64,000 nt of DNA from Gentiana macrophylla (Eukaryota > Streptophyta > Magnoliopsida > Gentianales > Gentianaceae): NCBI GenBank assembly GCA_026214975.1, contig CM047808.1:66304583-66368582 (forward strand), in the 5' to 3' direction. The notes beneath the pieces are model-generated. The model ran no database searches. It saw only the letters and a program-made list of their open reading frames with translations, and was not told the origin of the DNA. Below are positions 53,892-63,920 of the stretch, in pieces. Both the position numbers and the translations under genes were made by a program. Within the stretch, counting starts at the first letter, position 1. The number at the start of each line of letters is the position of its first letter.

Positions 53892-55068
53892 ATAACTGTC
53901 CTTGGCAACTCCTTGACCGGATTGCTTCACAGTCTAAGCCTTTGATTAAGAATCAAAGTGGGTTGAGAATCAATAAATTGATTCTTTCTTGTGGTTCTTC
54001 AATGTGTAGAAATCTGGATAAGATCAATGTAGCTTGAGCACTTGAAGAATTATAGATAAGATCTTGTTGAGCGCAAATAATGATAGCAATTCGAATGAAC
54101 GAGACTTGTGCACAAAAATGCTTCTAATCTTGTTAGTTCTTGGTCTTTGATCCTTGGTGCTAAGTCCTCTATTTATAGTGTGAGGTCCAATGTTCATCCT
54201 TGAATTCGAATTGTATCAACGTCTGTCTTCTAACGGCTACATTTAGTGACTGTTTTGACTTGTCAGTATTTCATCCAATAGAGATGCTTTCTTTACAACG
54301 TTCAAATATACTTTCAGTTTGTTGGATGACTGATATATAAAACTGAGTTTCCTGATCAATTTTACATCGAGTATGTAAGTTTTCAGTTTACTTAACTAAC
54401 TTAGAGCATTAACTGAGTTTTTATTCTTCTTCAAAACTTCAGTACTCAAATTATCCGATTTTCATGTTACTGAATCAGATTACACCATTCCATATAAAGA
54501 TCATCTAAGATATCATTTTCCTTATAATTCTTAGGTCTTCTACAAGATCCATAAAGTCAGTTCAGGCCATCACAGACTTACATTAATTCTAACATTACAG
54601 TCTCGGCTTAAAATCTTCATAACTGAGTTTGAATCCTCTGTTCATCAATCTTCCTTAACTGAGTCTGTGTCGCTCAGTTCTTCAAATACATAGTTTGTTC
54701 CCTCAGCCTTCAGTGATAGATAACCAACCGAGTCTGTGTCCCTCAGCGAACTTACATTCTTCAGTTTTGAGTGAACTTCAGTTCTTGGGTGTACATCTTC
54801 AGTCATAAGTTCAGTTCCTGTTGTCTAAGTGATTTCTAGTTTCTTAGATGATTTCAAGTTTCTGTTCTACGACACTTCTATCTATTACAGTGCTTGTCTG
54901 ATGTAACCTATACAATTATCAGACTCTAGTAAAACCTATACATTCAAGTCTATACATCTTTTTGCTTTCCACTATAACAGTTAGTTTCAGAACTTCATCA
55001 ATAGGGTCCAAACAAGCATGTTCTTCAATAAGATGAATCAACATCAAAACTAAATGTTATTCCCAACA
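53892..55068 (-). repeat. Copia LTR piece 4 (LTR 5' end)
   Basis: It starts with the text of 14972 (AACTGTCCTTGGCAACTCC) and ends TTCCCAACA, followed by AAGAA. Minus-strand TATAAATA is at 54170-54177. It carries several CTGAGTCTGTGTC(G/C)CTCAG inverted motifs at 54655-54750. Confidence 0.88.
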
Positions 55069-55073
55069 AAGAA

Positions 55074-55521
55074 TTAGTTGTCCCATAAGATACAAGCTGG
55101 CATGTTGGGCTTTAAGCAAGAAACATGGCTGAACTATTGAATAAGACTTTGGAAGTTGAGACCTTCAAGAAGAAGCCTACTGTCTTTGTCGAAGCTAAGA
55201 GAAGTTTTGGAATGAGACAAAGCTACAACCGAGGATCACCACACCAGAATGCAAGTAAGACGACGGCACCTTCGGTAGCTACTCCTACCACCGGTGCACC
55301 ACAATGCCTAAAGTGCAAGAGGATCCACACTGGTAAGTGTCGAGCTAGCGTAAATGGTTGTTTCTTGTGTGGAGAACTAGGACATTTTGCTAAGGCAGGT
55401 CTAACAAAGTGCTCTACAAGTAATCAGTAACAGGGAAGCGCAAAAGCCGGCCCAAGTCGCCCAGTCTGAGTTTTTGCAGTGGATGTTGAGTATGCATAAC
55501 CGTATGATAATGTTCTTTCAG
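55074..55521 (+). pseudogene. gag of outer chromovirus, copy 2, C-terminal part with zinc knuckles
   Basis: It continues 12037-12408 after the copia nest (TTGTCCCATAAGATACAAGC). The frame 55125-55430 has MAELLNKTLEVETFKKKPTV, a basic Ser/Thr-rich linker, then CLKCKRIHTGKC and the CCHC-like CFLCGELGHFAKAGLTKC. A TAA at 55428 and another near 55498 break it. Copy 1 lacks this zinc-knuckle part. Confidence 0.87.
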
Positions 55522-55614
55522 GTAGCTTTATTTGTTATTCAAATTTAAAAAGTTATTTTATAGCACGTTAAATCATGAAGTATTTGTATTTCAATAAATT
55601 AATTTGTATCTTAT
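55522..55614 (+). other. Putative intron between gag and protease (copy 2)
   Basis: 93 bp, AT-rich, starting at a TCAG/GTAGC donor and ending TTGTATCTTAT. The acceptor AG seen in copy 1 is changed to AT here. The gag frame and protease frame coincide without it only because it is 93 bp; its translation carries a TAA. Confidence 0.45.
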
Positions 55615-56050
55615 GTACAATAATATTTGACAACTTAGCAGCCATGGCCTTGACTGATACGGGAGCGTCTAACATGTTAGTGTCGTCTAAGATAGCTATA
55701 AGGTTGAATCTACCATCAGAGACCTTAAGAAACACCTTGAAGATAACTACACCACTAGGAAAGTTAACTAAGGTAACTAGGACAAAGCCTTAAGTGGATG
55801 TCTGAGTAGGATCATATCGGTGCAAGAGTGACTTCAATGTTTTGGACTTTTCGGATTTCGATGTAATTCTTGTAGTAGATTTGTTATCCAAGAATTATGT
55901 GCATTTGGATTGGAGAGAAAAGAGAGTGACGTTTAAGGTACCTGGGAAATCATTTAAGACTTATCAAGGTAATGTTTACAAGCCTAGCAAGAAGTGACAT
56001 CCAATAATTTCAACGGTTAAGGCTATAAGGGCTTGTCAAAATGGTTGTTA
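55615..56050 (+). pseudogene. Aspartic protease of outer chromovirus, copy 2
   Basis: MALTDTGASNMLVSSKIAIR (active-site D-T-G intact) and LGKLTKVTRTKP, then stops at 55791 and further TGAs. VTFKVPGKSFKTYQGN is conserved with copy 1. Confidence 0.82.
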
Positions 56051-56089
56051 AGGCTACTTGTTACACGCAATGGATGTGGAACAAGGGAA

Positions 56090-56955
56090 GCCTAAGCTAT
56101 AAGAAACCCCTATAGCAAAGGAGTACCCTGAAGTGTTTCCAGAAGAGTTACCAGGAAACATGCCGAGTAGAGAAATAGATTTCGAGATCAAGTTAGTACC
56201 CGGACTGGCACCAGTTGCTAAGCCTCCTTTAGGATGTCACCGGATGAATTGAAAGAGTTGAAAGAACAACATAAGAATTTGCTCGAAAGGAACTTAATTC
56301 AACCCATCACCTCACCTTTTGGGAGCACCTGTTTTGTTTGTGAAGAAGAAAGATGGTAGCATGAGGATATGTATAGACTATAGAGTTTTGAATAACCTTA
56401 CCTTGAAGAATAAGTATCCCTTACCAAGGATTGATGATCTGTTTAATTAGTTACAAGGTAAGGGAGTGTCCTCTAAGATTGATCTTAGGTCGGGTTATCA
56501 CCAGTTGAAGATCAAGGTAGTATATGTACCAAAGATATCTTTTAGTACTAGATATGGACATTATGAGTTCTTGGTTATGCCATTTGGACTGACTAATGCT
56601 CCATCTGCATTTACGGATTTAAAGTAGCGTGTTTTCATGTCATACTTGGACAAATTCATGATAGTGTTCATAGATGGCATCCTTGTATACTCAAAGGATT
56701 AGAAAGAACATGAAGAACACCTAAGAATAGTGTTGAACACGCTAAAGCAGAAACAGTTGTAAGCTAAGTTGTCAAAATATGACTTTTGGATGAATCAAGT
56801 TAGTTTATTTGGTCATGTCATTTCTAGAGATGGCATTCAAGTTGATCCGGTGAAGATTGAAGCAGTTGAGAAATGGTCTAGACCGACTACAGTTCAGAAG
56901 TGAGAAGTTTTCTTGGTTTGGCTGGCTATTATAGGAAGTTTGTATAGGAATTCCC
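56090..56955 (+). pseudogene. Reverse transcriptase of outer chromovirus, copy 2
   Basis: [71 protein letters not shown] and [19 protein letters not shown] are readable across frameshifts. The catalytic box reads [10 protein letters not shown] (Asp lost), followed by the same KD-stop as copy 1 at about 56701, and GYYRKFV-stop near 56945. Not functional. Confidence 0.88.
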
Positions 56956-57220
56956 AAGGACAGCTACACCACTCACCCGAATCACACAAAAGTACGTGAA
57001 GTTTGAGTAGACTAGTGAATGTGAATTGGCTTTCTAGACGTTGAAGAAGAAGTTGACTACAGCCCAAATGTTGGTAGTTCCGGAAATCTTTGATAACTAC
57101 GACGTTTATATTGATGCTTCGGGACAAGGTTTAGGTAGGGTTTTGATGCAAGGAGGAAAAGTAATTGCTTATGCATCTTGACAGCTAAAGATGCATGAAA
57201 AGAATTGCCCAAGATGAAGA
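56956..57220 (+). pseudogene. RNase H of outer chromovirus, copy 2 (truncated)
   Basis: YIDASGQGLGRVLMQGGKVI is visible, with a stop where copy 1 reads LRQ and a deletion after HEKN. The same FE-stop-TSECE as in copy 1 lies at about 57007. The C-terminal half is deleted. Confidence 0.8.
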
Positions 57221-58100
57221 TTGAAGATGAATAGTTTGTGGCACCGTTGTTAGCAAGATCCGAGTTGATGGATGATATTTGAGAAAAGCAAGATGATGAT
57301 GCAGTGTTGGTGGACTTGATGCGTGTTGCAAGGGAGAAGCCTACAGTGGGTTATGTGGTAGATAAAAATGGAAACCTTTGGTAACAGGATTGTTTGAGTT
57401 TTCCTAATTTCGGTGATTTTAGACAGAGAGTTATGGAAGATACACACATGATTGCTTTTGCGCTTCATCCGGGAGCTACAAAAATGTACAGGATTTGAAG
57501 GAAACGTTTTGGTGGCCCTTTATGAAAGTGGAAATAGCTAAATATGTAGAAGAATTTGTTATATGCCAGAAAGTTAAAGCGGAGCATAGAAGACCAGGAG
57601 GAATGCTTAAGCCATTGGATATCCCTGAATCGAAATGGGATAAAATCATGATGCATCTCATCACCGGGTTACCATAGACAAATAGTGGACATGATGTGAT
57701 TTTGGTGATTGTGGATAGATTGACCAAATCAGCCCACTTCTTGCCAAGAAAAGTTGATATGTCCTTGAGGAAGGTGACGACAGAATACTTGGACAATATA
57801 ATGAAGTTACACGGAGTACCTATCTCGATAGTTTCGGATCATGACAGTTAGTTTGTCTATCATTTTTTGAGGAGTTTGAAAAAGGCCTTAGGTACATAAA
57901 TGGATTTGAGTATGTCCTTTCATCCTCAAACAGATGGGAAGTCGAACGGACAATCAATACATTTGAAGATATGCTAACAAACAGGTGTTTTGGAAGTAGG
58001 TGGATCATGGGTCGACTACCTACCCGTAGCAGAGTTTGCCTACAACAACAGTTATCATTCAAGCATATGTATGCCACCGTTTGAGGCTTTTTATGGGAGA
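57221..58100 (+). pseudogene. Integrase of outer chromovirus
   Basis: Lead-in DDDAVLVDLMRVAREKPTVG, zinc finger with H-P-G-A-T-K and CQKVKAEHRRPGGMLKPLDI, core WDKIMMHLITGLP (first catalytic Asp altered), NSGHDVILVIVDRLTKSAHF, LHGVPISIVSDHDS and [16 protein letters not shown] (Glu lost), YLPVAEFAYNNSYHSSICMP. Stops and shifts are present throughout, and at least two of the three catalytic positions are changed. Confidence 0.87.
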
Positions 58101-58585
58101 AGATTTTGAACGCCGCTGTTTTGGGATGAAGTTGTGGAAATACAAGTCATCGGGCAAGAATCGGTTGAGTAAGCCAAAAAAGGGTTTTGTTGAGAAGAAT
58201 CTGAAGGCAGCTCAAAATACACGGAAGAGTTGGGCTAATTCTAGAAGAAGACCTCTTGAGTATGAAGTTGGTGAGAGAGTTTATCTACGAGCTTCACCAA
58301 TGAAAGGAGTTAAATGTTTTGGACAAAAGGGAAAGCTAAGTCCAAGGTATGCTAGACCATTTGAGATTCTAGAAAGAGTTGGACCCCTGGATTATAAGCT
58401 CAAGTCACCGGAATCAATGTCGAGAGTCCATAATGTTTTCCACGTATCAATGTTGAAGAAGTGTTTGACAAGGACTGATGTTGAAGATAAATTTGATCCG
58501 TAAGTTCTTCAAGATAATCTTGCTTATTAAGAGAAGTCGATCAAGATTCTAGACCAGAAATAAAAAGATGATCACCTTTTCAAGC
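58101..58585 (+). pseudogene. Integrase C-terminus of outer chromovirus
   Basis: An open frame runs to 58503: KKGFVEKNLKAAQNTRKSWA, YEVGERVYLRASPMKGVKCF, GQKGKLSPRYARPFEILERV, MSRVHNVFHVSMLKKCL. After a stop, KSIKILDQK and DDHLFKLF suggest the start of a chromodomain cut short at about 58585. Confidence 0.87.
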
Positions 58586-59480
58586 TCTTCTACTAAGAGA
58601 TGCACCATGTTGATAGGAATCGGCAAAGACCTTCTTGTACACGGCCTCGAGGGAAATTCATGGAAATCATCACTACTTTGTCACTAGGGCATGGAACTAC
58701 TGGGCCGGGAGAGGACAGCCCTATGACGAGCATTAAATACTCTTTCTTTGCTTCGGGGACAGAGGTCACAGCAGGCACAAGCAATTTGACCTAAGGGACC
58801 AACACTTTTACTCCTCCACCGAGGAGCCGTTTCAAAGCGAGAACGAAGGGATGTTGTGAAAGGTCTTTACTAATAGATCTACTTTACGGACGGTACTTTG
58901 TTCATACTCGCCGATGTCCATCCCCGCCTTGTCTACTAGAATTGCCATGGAAATGAGGTTTTATGATATACGATGTTGGGCCTAGCTCACCATCGATATA
59001 AGCTCTAAGATCTTCCTGCATTCCTCGATCCGCTTGTGGAAACAACCCTGTCCTCCCATCTATCCAACTCTTGTGAAGGGTCCTTCCCATGTACAGCTAA
59101 AAAGTAAAAACTCAGTGGAATATAGACTAAGGATATACAAACCAGAACGAACCCCAAAGAAAAAGCAGAAAAAATTGGATTAGGAAGTAATACGACCCTT
59201 AAACCCCCTAAGATCAGACTTGATCCCAGAAAGACTAAAATAAAATCTGGTATTGTAATGGGAAATCAATCATTTGTCCTTGAGGATACGACATTAACCC
59301 TCTCCTACCTACAAATTGATGTACCTGAGATGCAGACGGATGATCCATTTGGTTTTGGTACAATGAAGCAACAATTCAAATAACGAGGCAACTTGTGAAG
59401 TTGAAGACGACATGATCGATGAATTTCATGAGTTTGTGGATTTACAAGGTATGCTCTAGTTTCGAGGACTAAACTCCTCT
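58586..59480. other. Unrecognised segment between integrase and 3' polypurine tract
   Basis: About 900 bp replacing the chromodomain. Short frames on both strands (58593-58784 minus, 58902-59090 minus) have no known motif. CTAAGGGACCAACA near 58795 resembles a copia LTR end but no matching LTR follows. The last 60 bp before 59480 return to outer-element sequence (TTAAGGGGAGGAC tract). Confidence 0.5.
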
Positions 59481-59492
59481 TAAGGGGAGGAC
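59480..59492 (+). other. Outer chromovirus polypurine tract
   Basis: TTAAGGGGAGGAC directly before the TGCATTATTC LTR start. Confidence 0.8.
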
Positions 59493-59606
59493 TGCATTAT
59501 TCTCGATTTTCGTGAATGGGCGACGTGTTATTTTGTGAAAACGAAATCTTATATTCTTTACCTCTTTGGTGGATTTAAATATTTATACATATATGTATGT
59601 CCAAAG

Positions 59607-59690
<84 letters not shown>

Positions 59691-60954
59691 AAAATCTGAT
59701 TTTTGATTATTAAGGAATAATTAAGGAAATATAATAAGCAATTATTATTTTTGGGATTTGCTATTTAAGGAAAATTAATCCAATTAGTTTCTATAACATA
59801 AAAGAAATAAGAAATTTTTCGTAGGCTCTGAGAAATGGCATGAGAAGCAAAAGAAAAAAATGAGAGATTTCTTCAAATTCCTAAGCCATTTTTCAACCGC
59901 TTTGATTTGAGTAGAGCATCGAAGCGTCATGAAGAGGGGAGTCGTTTCAACACAAGAATGTTGAGGCTTTGGAAAGGTATGATTTTTAGCCTTGATGTGT
60001 TTTAGAATGAGTTTTATGGATTCAAACACATGAATTCACAGTCTTGTTTATATACAAGCATGTGATCGAATCTAATTTAAATTTGGATTGATCACATAGG
60101 TTTTCTGCGGAAAGGTTTGAGTTTGCTGCAGATTTTTCATAGCTTTGGGCATGGATTAGCTTGCTCAAAGTTAAGAGGTGTTTCTTATGAATTAGTTATG
60201 TTTTATAAGGGTTAGGTTGTGTTTCGATGTGTTTTTGTGTAATAAATTATGCCTATATCTTGTGTATGGATTATGGGTTGTTATGGGTTGCAAATGGGGT
60301 GTTTTTGTGCTATTTTTCGTGTAGAACATGTTTGGAATTGAGTAGTGATCGTAAAGTGTAGAAAAATTATGTTTAGGTTTTAAAGCGTCGAATTCTCATG
60401 CATTCATTGGAATGCGCACTCATTATGAGATTCAGGATGTTCCATCCTTTTCACAATAGGTGCAATGCACATGCATTGCTATTTATGGGTGTTCCATCAT
60501 TTTCACAGCAGGTGCAATGCACACACATTCATTGCAATGCGCATGCATTGCTGTTCAGGATGTTTAGTTTTCCTCCTAGCTTGGAATGCGACGATGTGCT
60601 GGACAAAAACTTTTCAAAGAAGATTCTCGTCGGTGAATGTGCACGCATTGGCCCCGTTTTTGGGAAAATTTTGTTTTAAGCTATGGAATGAGTTTTAAAC
60701 ATTGTTTCATGGTCTAATAACATTAATTAAACATGAATAATTCTTCAATGAGTTTGTGATGTGTTTAGTTCCGGCACAGGATGTACTCTTCCAATGAGTT
60801 GATGTCCGGGACCGTCGAAAGGGCATAATAGGCTTGTGCTTTGGTGAATTAGAATTCATCAATGTCTGTGTACTTGATAGGATGTGGTGTCTAGCAATCT
60901 AAGTGAGGGAGTAGAGTCGTTAAGGTGATCTTTACCTTGAAAACACATAGGTGG
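59493..60954 (+). repeat. 3' LTR of outer chromovirus, truncated
   Basis: It matches 2192-3617 and includes an (AT)39 tract (59611-59688) and palindromic ATGCGCATGCAT motifs (60395-60655). It breaks after ACACATAGGTGG, where a Y-family LTR begins; the rest must lie beyond the window. Confidence 0.9.
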
Positions 60955-62694
60955 TGACGATTCCGAAAATCGTCGATGATAAATCCAGGGCTATTGTCCT
61001 AAAGACAACCTGTCAAAATCCTTAAGAACACGATAGAAAATGATGAAAAGAGGGGGGTGTTTTGGTGGTGGTTTAGACTGGACTTGAGATGTTATTTCTC
61101 AAAATGCCTACGCATCCAATACGTATATTGGAATCAAGTCTTTGTAGTTCCTTAGGGACGGTTTATATAGAGGAGTGTTATGCCCTAACGCGGCGTGGAC
61201 CTTGTCCTTGTTGGGCCTGGATTTTGTGTTCCCTACGGAAAAGATAACTATGATTTAATCCCCTTAATTGTTGGTGATAATTATGGATATATTTTACTGT
61301 CAGTATCAGTGTGGTTATGGTAGATGATTCCTCCCATATTTATCTAATTATCACAAACATGGGAAATATGATTATGGATGAACTCTGGCCGACTTACATG
61401 GCCCGGGCTGAACTGGCTGAACCCTTCGGTGTTTGGACCAACCTATGGAGGTCGAGGAAGATAGCCGAGCTGGGATCAGCTCGGATTCTTGAGTGCATAA
61501 GAGGTTTTGTCCGAGAGGGACTTAGGGCGACTGTAAGGTCCGGCATGAGTAGGCTTCATCACAGTACAGCCGACTGGAGGGGTCGGAGGATGGTTACCGA
61601 GCTCATGCAGCTCGCCACTAGGGGTTCCGGCCCTTGATGAAGGCTTTTCTCTATCTTTATTTATTATTGTGATAATATGGAGGCGACACGTGGGTAAGGT
61701 CAGTTTTGGCATCATCATAAGCCCTCGATCAAGCCGAGCCCTCGGGGTCACCTCGGATCTCGCTTAAGGTTGCTCGGTCACATTTCTAGACTTGAAGAGT
61801 TTATACGCAGCTTATTCTACCAATCTGCAAAGTTCTCGCTATGAATTTGTGGAATGCGAAGCATTTTAGCCCACCATGGTGGTTGCTCGGTGCCGCCAAG
61901 AACAAGGATGAAGAAAATGTTGTGTTTGTGATTTATGAGTCGAACCGTAGAAGGCCGCCTACGCACCCTTAACTTGTAAGGAATCAAGCCCAAATTTCGT
62001 AGAGTTCTTCAAGATGAGAGTCCCTTTTATCGAGGTGTGTGGTTATTTATAGGGCCATGAGTTGGCTCTCACCAGTGCTTTTGGACGAGCCGGCAAACCT
62101 GAAGCTACCAAACCGAGATCGGTCTTAGAGTGCCAAGTCAAGAGTCAAGCGAAGAGAGAGCCTTTGGCGAGCATTGAGCTTTGAGGCATGAGGGCATTGT
62201 TTATGAACTTTGTTTCCTAATTGCATTGGCTTTGTTAGCGTTGAACCCTTAGTGCTTTGTATCAAGCTAGCTTCTTGTTACTTCATTCTCGTTGCCTTGG
62301 ATCATGACATGAATCGTGATGGTCCTAGGCGGGCTTGATCGTGCTTGGCTTGACCCGGCCTATTAAGGGGCGGATAGGCTAGGCCGAAGGGCCTATCCAT
62401 TTCTAGGCTTACATATGGGTCAGGTTTGGATCCATGGGCTATTTCCGGAACTAGGGGACTTGGACTGATACGATACATCAATGCCCCCATACTCTTTAAG
62501 CTTTTAGATGTGTAAACAAGATTCATAGTGTAAAGTTCTAACGACTTGATACACCGTTTGTTGAGGTGACTTGTTCTAGACCGATCTAGTGAGATAACGT
62601 AAGGCACATATAGCGTAGTGCCCCGGTGTTGTGCTTAGGTAGAGATTGGTTTTAAGTGTGACATGCTTGAAGTCATAAGGCCACAATTTTGAGA

Positions 62695-62960
62695 AGATTT
62701 GCTCGGGGGCGAGCATTAAATACGGTGTCGATGTGGAGTCGGGCTTATAAAAAATTCGCTCGAGTGCTTATCAGACTGACTTCTAGCGTTAAGCTTCTCG
62801 GCAAGCGAGGGCCAGTCGATCGACTTCTCTCATGAAAGTTTAAGACGAGCAGGGCCAAGCTAGTGCTCACTTCTCGTTTAAAAGCACAGCGAGCTAAGCC
62901 AGGTCGGACTGACTTCTCGCGTTATTAAGCGGATGGGTTATGATGCCATTCTATTAAGAA
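62695..62960. repeat. Degenerate Y-family array units
   Basis: GATTTGCTCGGGGGCGAGCA, then GAGTCGGGCTTATAAAAAAT and TTCGCTCGAG (57-bp unit type), and later TTATTAAGCGGATGGG and CTATTAAG (120-bp unit type). TCGGACTGACTTCTCGCGTT-like pieces repeat near 62765 and 62905. Confidence 0.65.
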
Positions 62961-63192
62961 GACTCAATGTACTTTTTAGATGACATATGCTTGCTGAGCT
63001 GGACATGCAAAGCTCAGATTGTGTGTCCTACAGACTTTATTGAGCCCGGCCTGCAGTGGAACAAGGGCCGGTCTTTGAGAGGACTGATGTGGAGCTAGCT
63101 GACGCTGGGTTCAAGGCCATAGAATATGCAAGCTTGCTTTTCTTACTCGAGTGTTGTACTTTGATAGTGATTCCCACTTGCAGGGAACCTGA

Positions 63193-63528
63193 ATTGGGCA
63201 GGACATTTTCCCCTGGCTGGGAAAGTTTACTAGTGATTTGAAGAAAATTGCCGACCTGAGGAAAGGTCAGCCTAACCATGTCTACACTTTTGGGGAGGAT
63301 AAGGCAAAGAGTCAGGTTGCTAAATTTTTCAGGGACAATCTTCCTTGCAAGGCATTTTCTAAGTTGGGCATGGGTGCGGTCTATCACAACCGTCTAAAGG
63401 ACTTCCCGGAGGGAGTGGACATTGTGTCCGAGTACTCTTGCCGTGTTGTGGCTGGTTGCTTCTTGCTTCTTCAGAGCCACCAGAGTCTAGCCCCCAGTTC
63501 TTTGGTCAGTAGGTTTGTGAATTTGTAG
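63193..63528 (+). CDS. Unrecognised open frame, possible captured gene piece
   Basis: From the stop at 63190 the plus frame is open to 63528 and reads like globular protein: TSDLKKIADLRKGQPNHVYT, AKSQVAKFFRDNLPCKAFSK, RLKDFPEGVDIVSEYSCRVV, AGCFLLLQS. There is no Met near the start. It is antisense to the presumed element. I do not recognise a family. It may be an exon captured by the element or chance. Confidence 0.3.
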   Translation: MGQDIFPWLGKFTSDLKKIADLRKGQPNHVYTFGEDKAKSQVAKFFRDNLPCKAFSKLGMGAVYHNRLKDFPEGVDIVSEYSCRVVAGCFLLLQSHQSLAPSSLVSRFVNL

Positions 63529-63784
63529 TTTTTTTCTTTGAAATTTTATTTCAAATGAAAATTTAAACCGTACAATTTTATAACAGAAGGATTATTTCAT
63601 TAAGTTCTTAGCCTTAAATTTATTCCGAGGACTTCTTTAAGTATTGATTTAACCCGCACTTCCTTTAATTGCTTCGTTAATGGTGAGGTACCTTGCCCCC
63701 CAGTATGCCATGAATTAACTTGTAGTTTTGGATGACATACTTAAGGTTTTGTCATGCTTTTGCTTGAGTTTGTACTACAGACAA

Positions 63785-63920
63785 CGAATGCAGTTAAGTC
63801 CGACTTGTGGACATAAAGAGATCAGTTTACAAACTCATTGAGTCTGATCTGCGGAGTTCAATTGAGTTTGACCCGTGGACTTTGGTTCGAGTCCATCTTG
63901 GGGACCTAATGAGCTTGTCC
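63785..63920. repeat. Degenerate tandem repeat of about 32 bp
   Basis: Four loose copies of a GAGT(C/T)TGACCCGTGGACTT-like unit (near 63798, 63840, 63868 and 63890). Nothing else is recognised in the last 470 bp. Confidence 0.5.

Larger units (their letters stand above)
12409..55068 (-). mobile_element. Ty1/copia LTR (probably solo), minus strand, expanded by nested insertions
   Basis: The insertion lies in gag copy 2 and is flanked by the perfect 5-bp duplication AAGAA (12404-12408 and 55069-55073); its ends are TGTTGG and CCAACA. The LTR sequence itself lies in four pieces: 12409-12800, 14699-15598, 19306-19485 and 53892-55068. Together these make up about one LTR of the size seen at 30617-32320 (1704 bp), plus a duplicated part, and no copia gag or pol belongs to it, so it is best read as a solo LTR. 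Everything else between these points was inserted later. Confidence 0.8.
2192..60954 (+). mobile_element. Outer Ty3/gypsy chromovirus, degenerate, partly duplicated and split by nested insertions
   Basis: Order: 5' LTR 2192-4415, Met-type PBS 4416-4430, gag 4501-5092, Y1 insertion 5093-9585, gag/PR/RT/RH copy 1 at 9586-12036, gag copy 2 from 12037, copia nest 12409-55068, then gag zinc knuckles, PR, RT, RH, integrase and an integrase C-terminal domain at 55074-58585, polypurine tract and 3' LTR from 59493. The LTR ends are TGTAAT...ATTACA. The integrase tail (GQKGKLSPRY...VHNVFHVSMLKK) is typical of Tekay/Del chromoviruses. Stops and frameshifts occur throughout. The 3' LTR is cut at 60954 by another Y-family element, so the right end and target duplication are outside the view. 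Confidence 0.85.

Noticed and set aside
58780..58800. Copia-like CTAAGGGACCAACA end inside the outer element
   Set aside because: No LTR body or partner terminus is found next to it, so a short chance match is more likely.
61311..61751. Overlapping open frames in a Y-family LTR
   Set aside because: They lie inside an LTR between a TATA-like box and the LTR end, with no recognisable domain on either strand.
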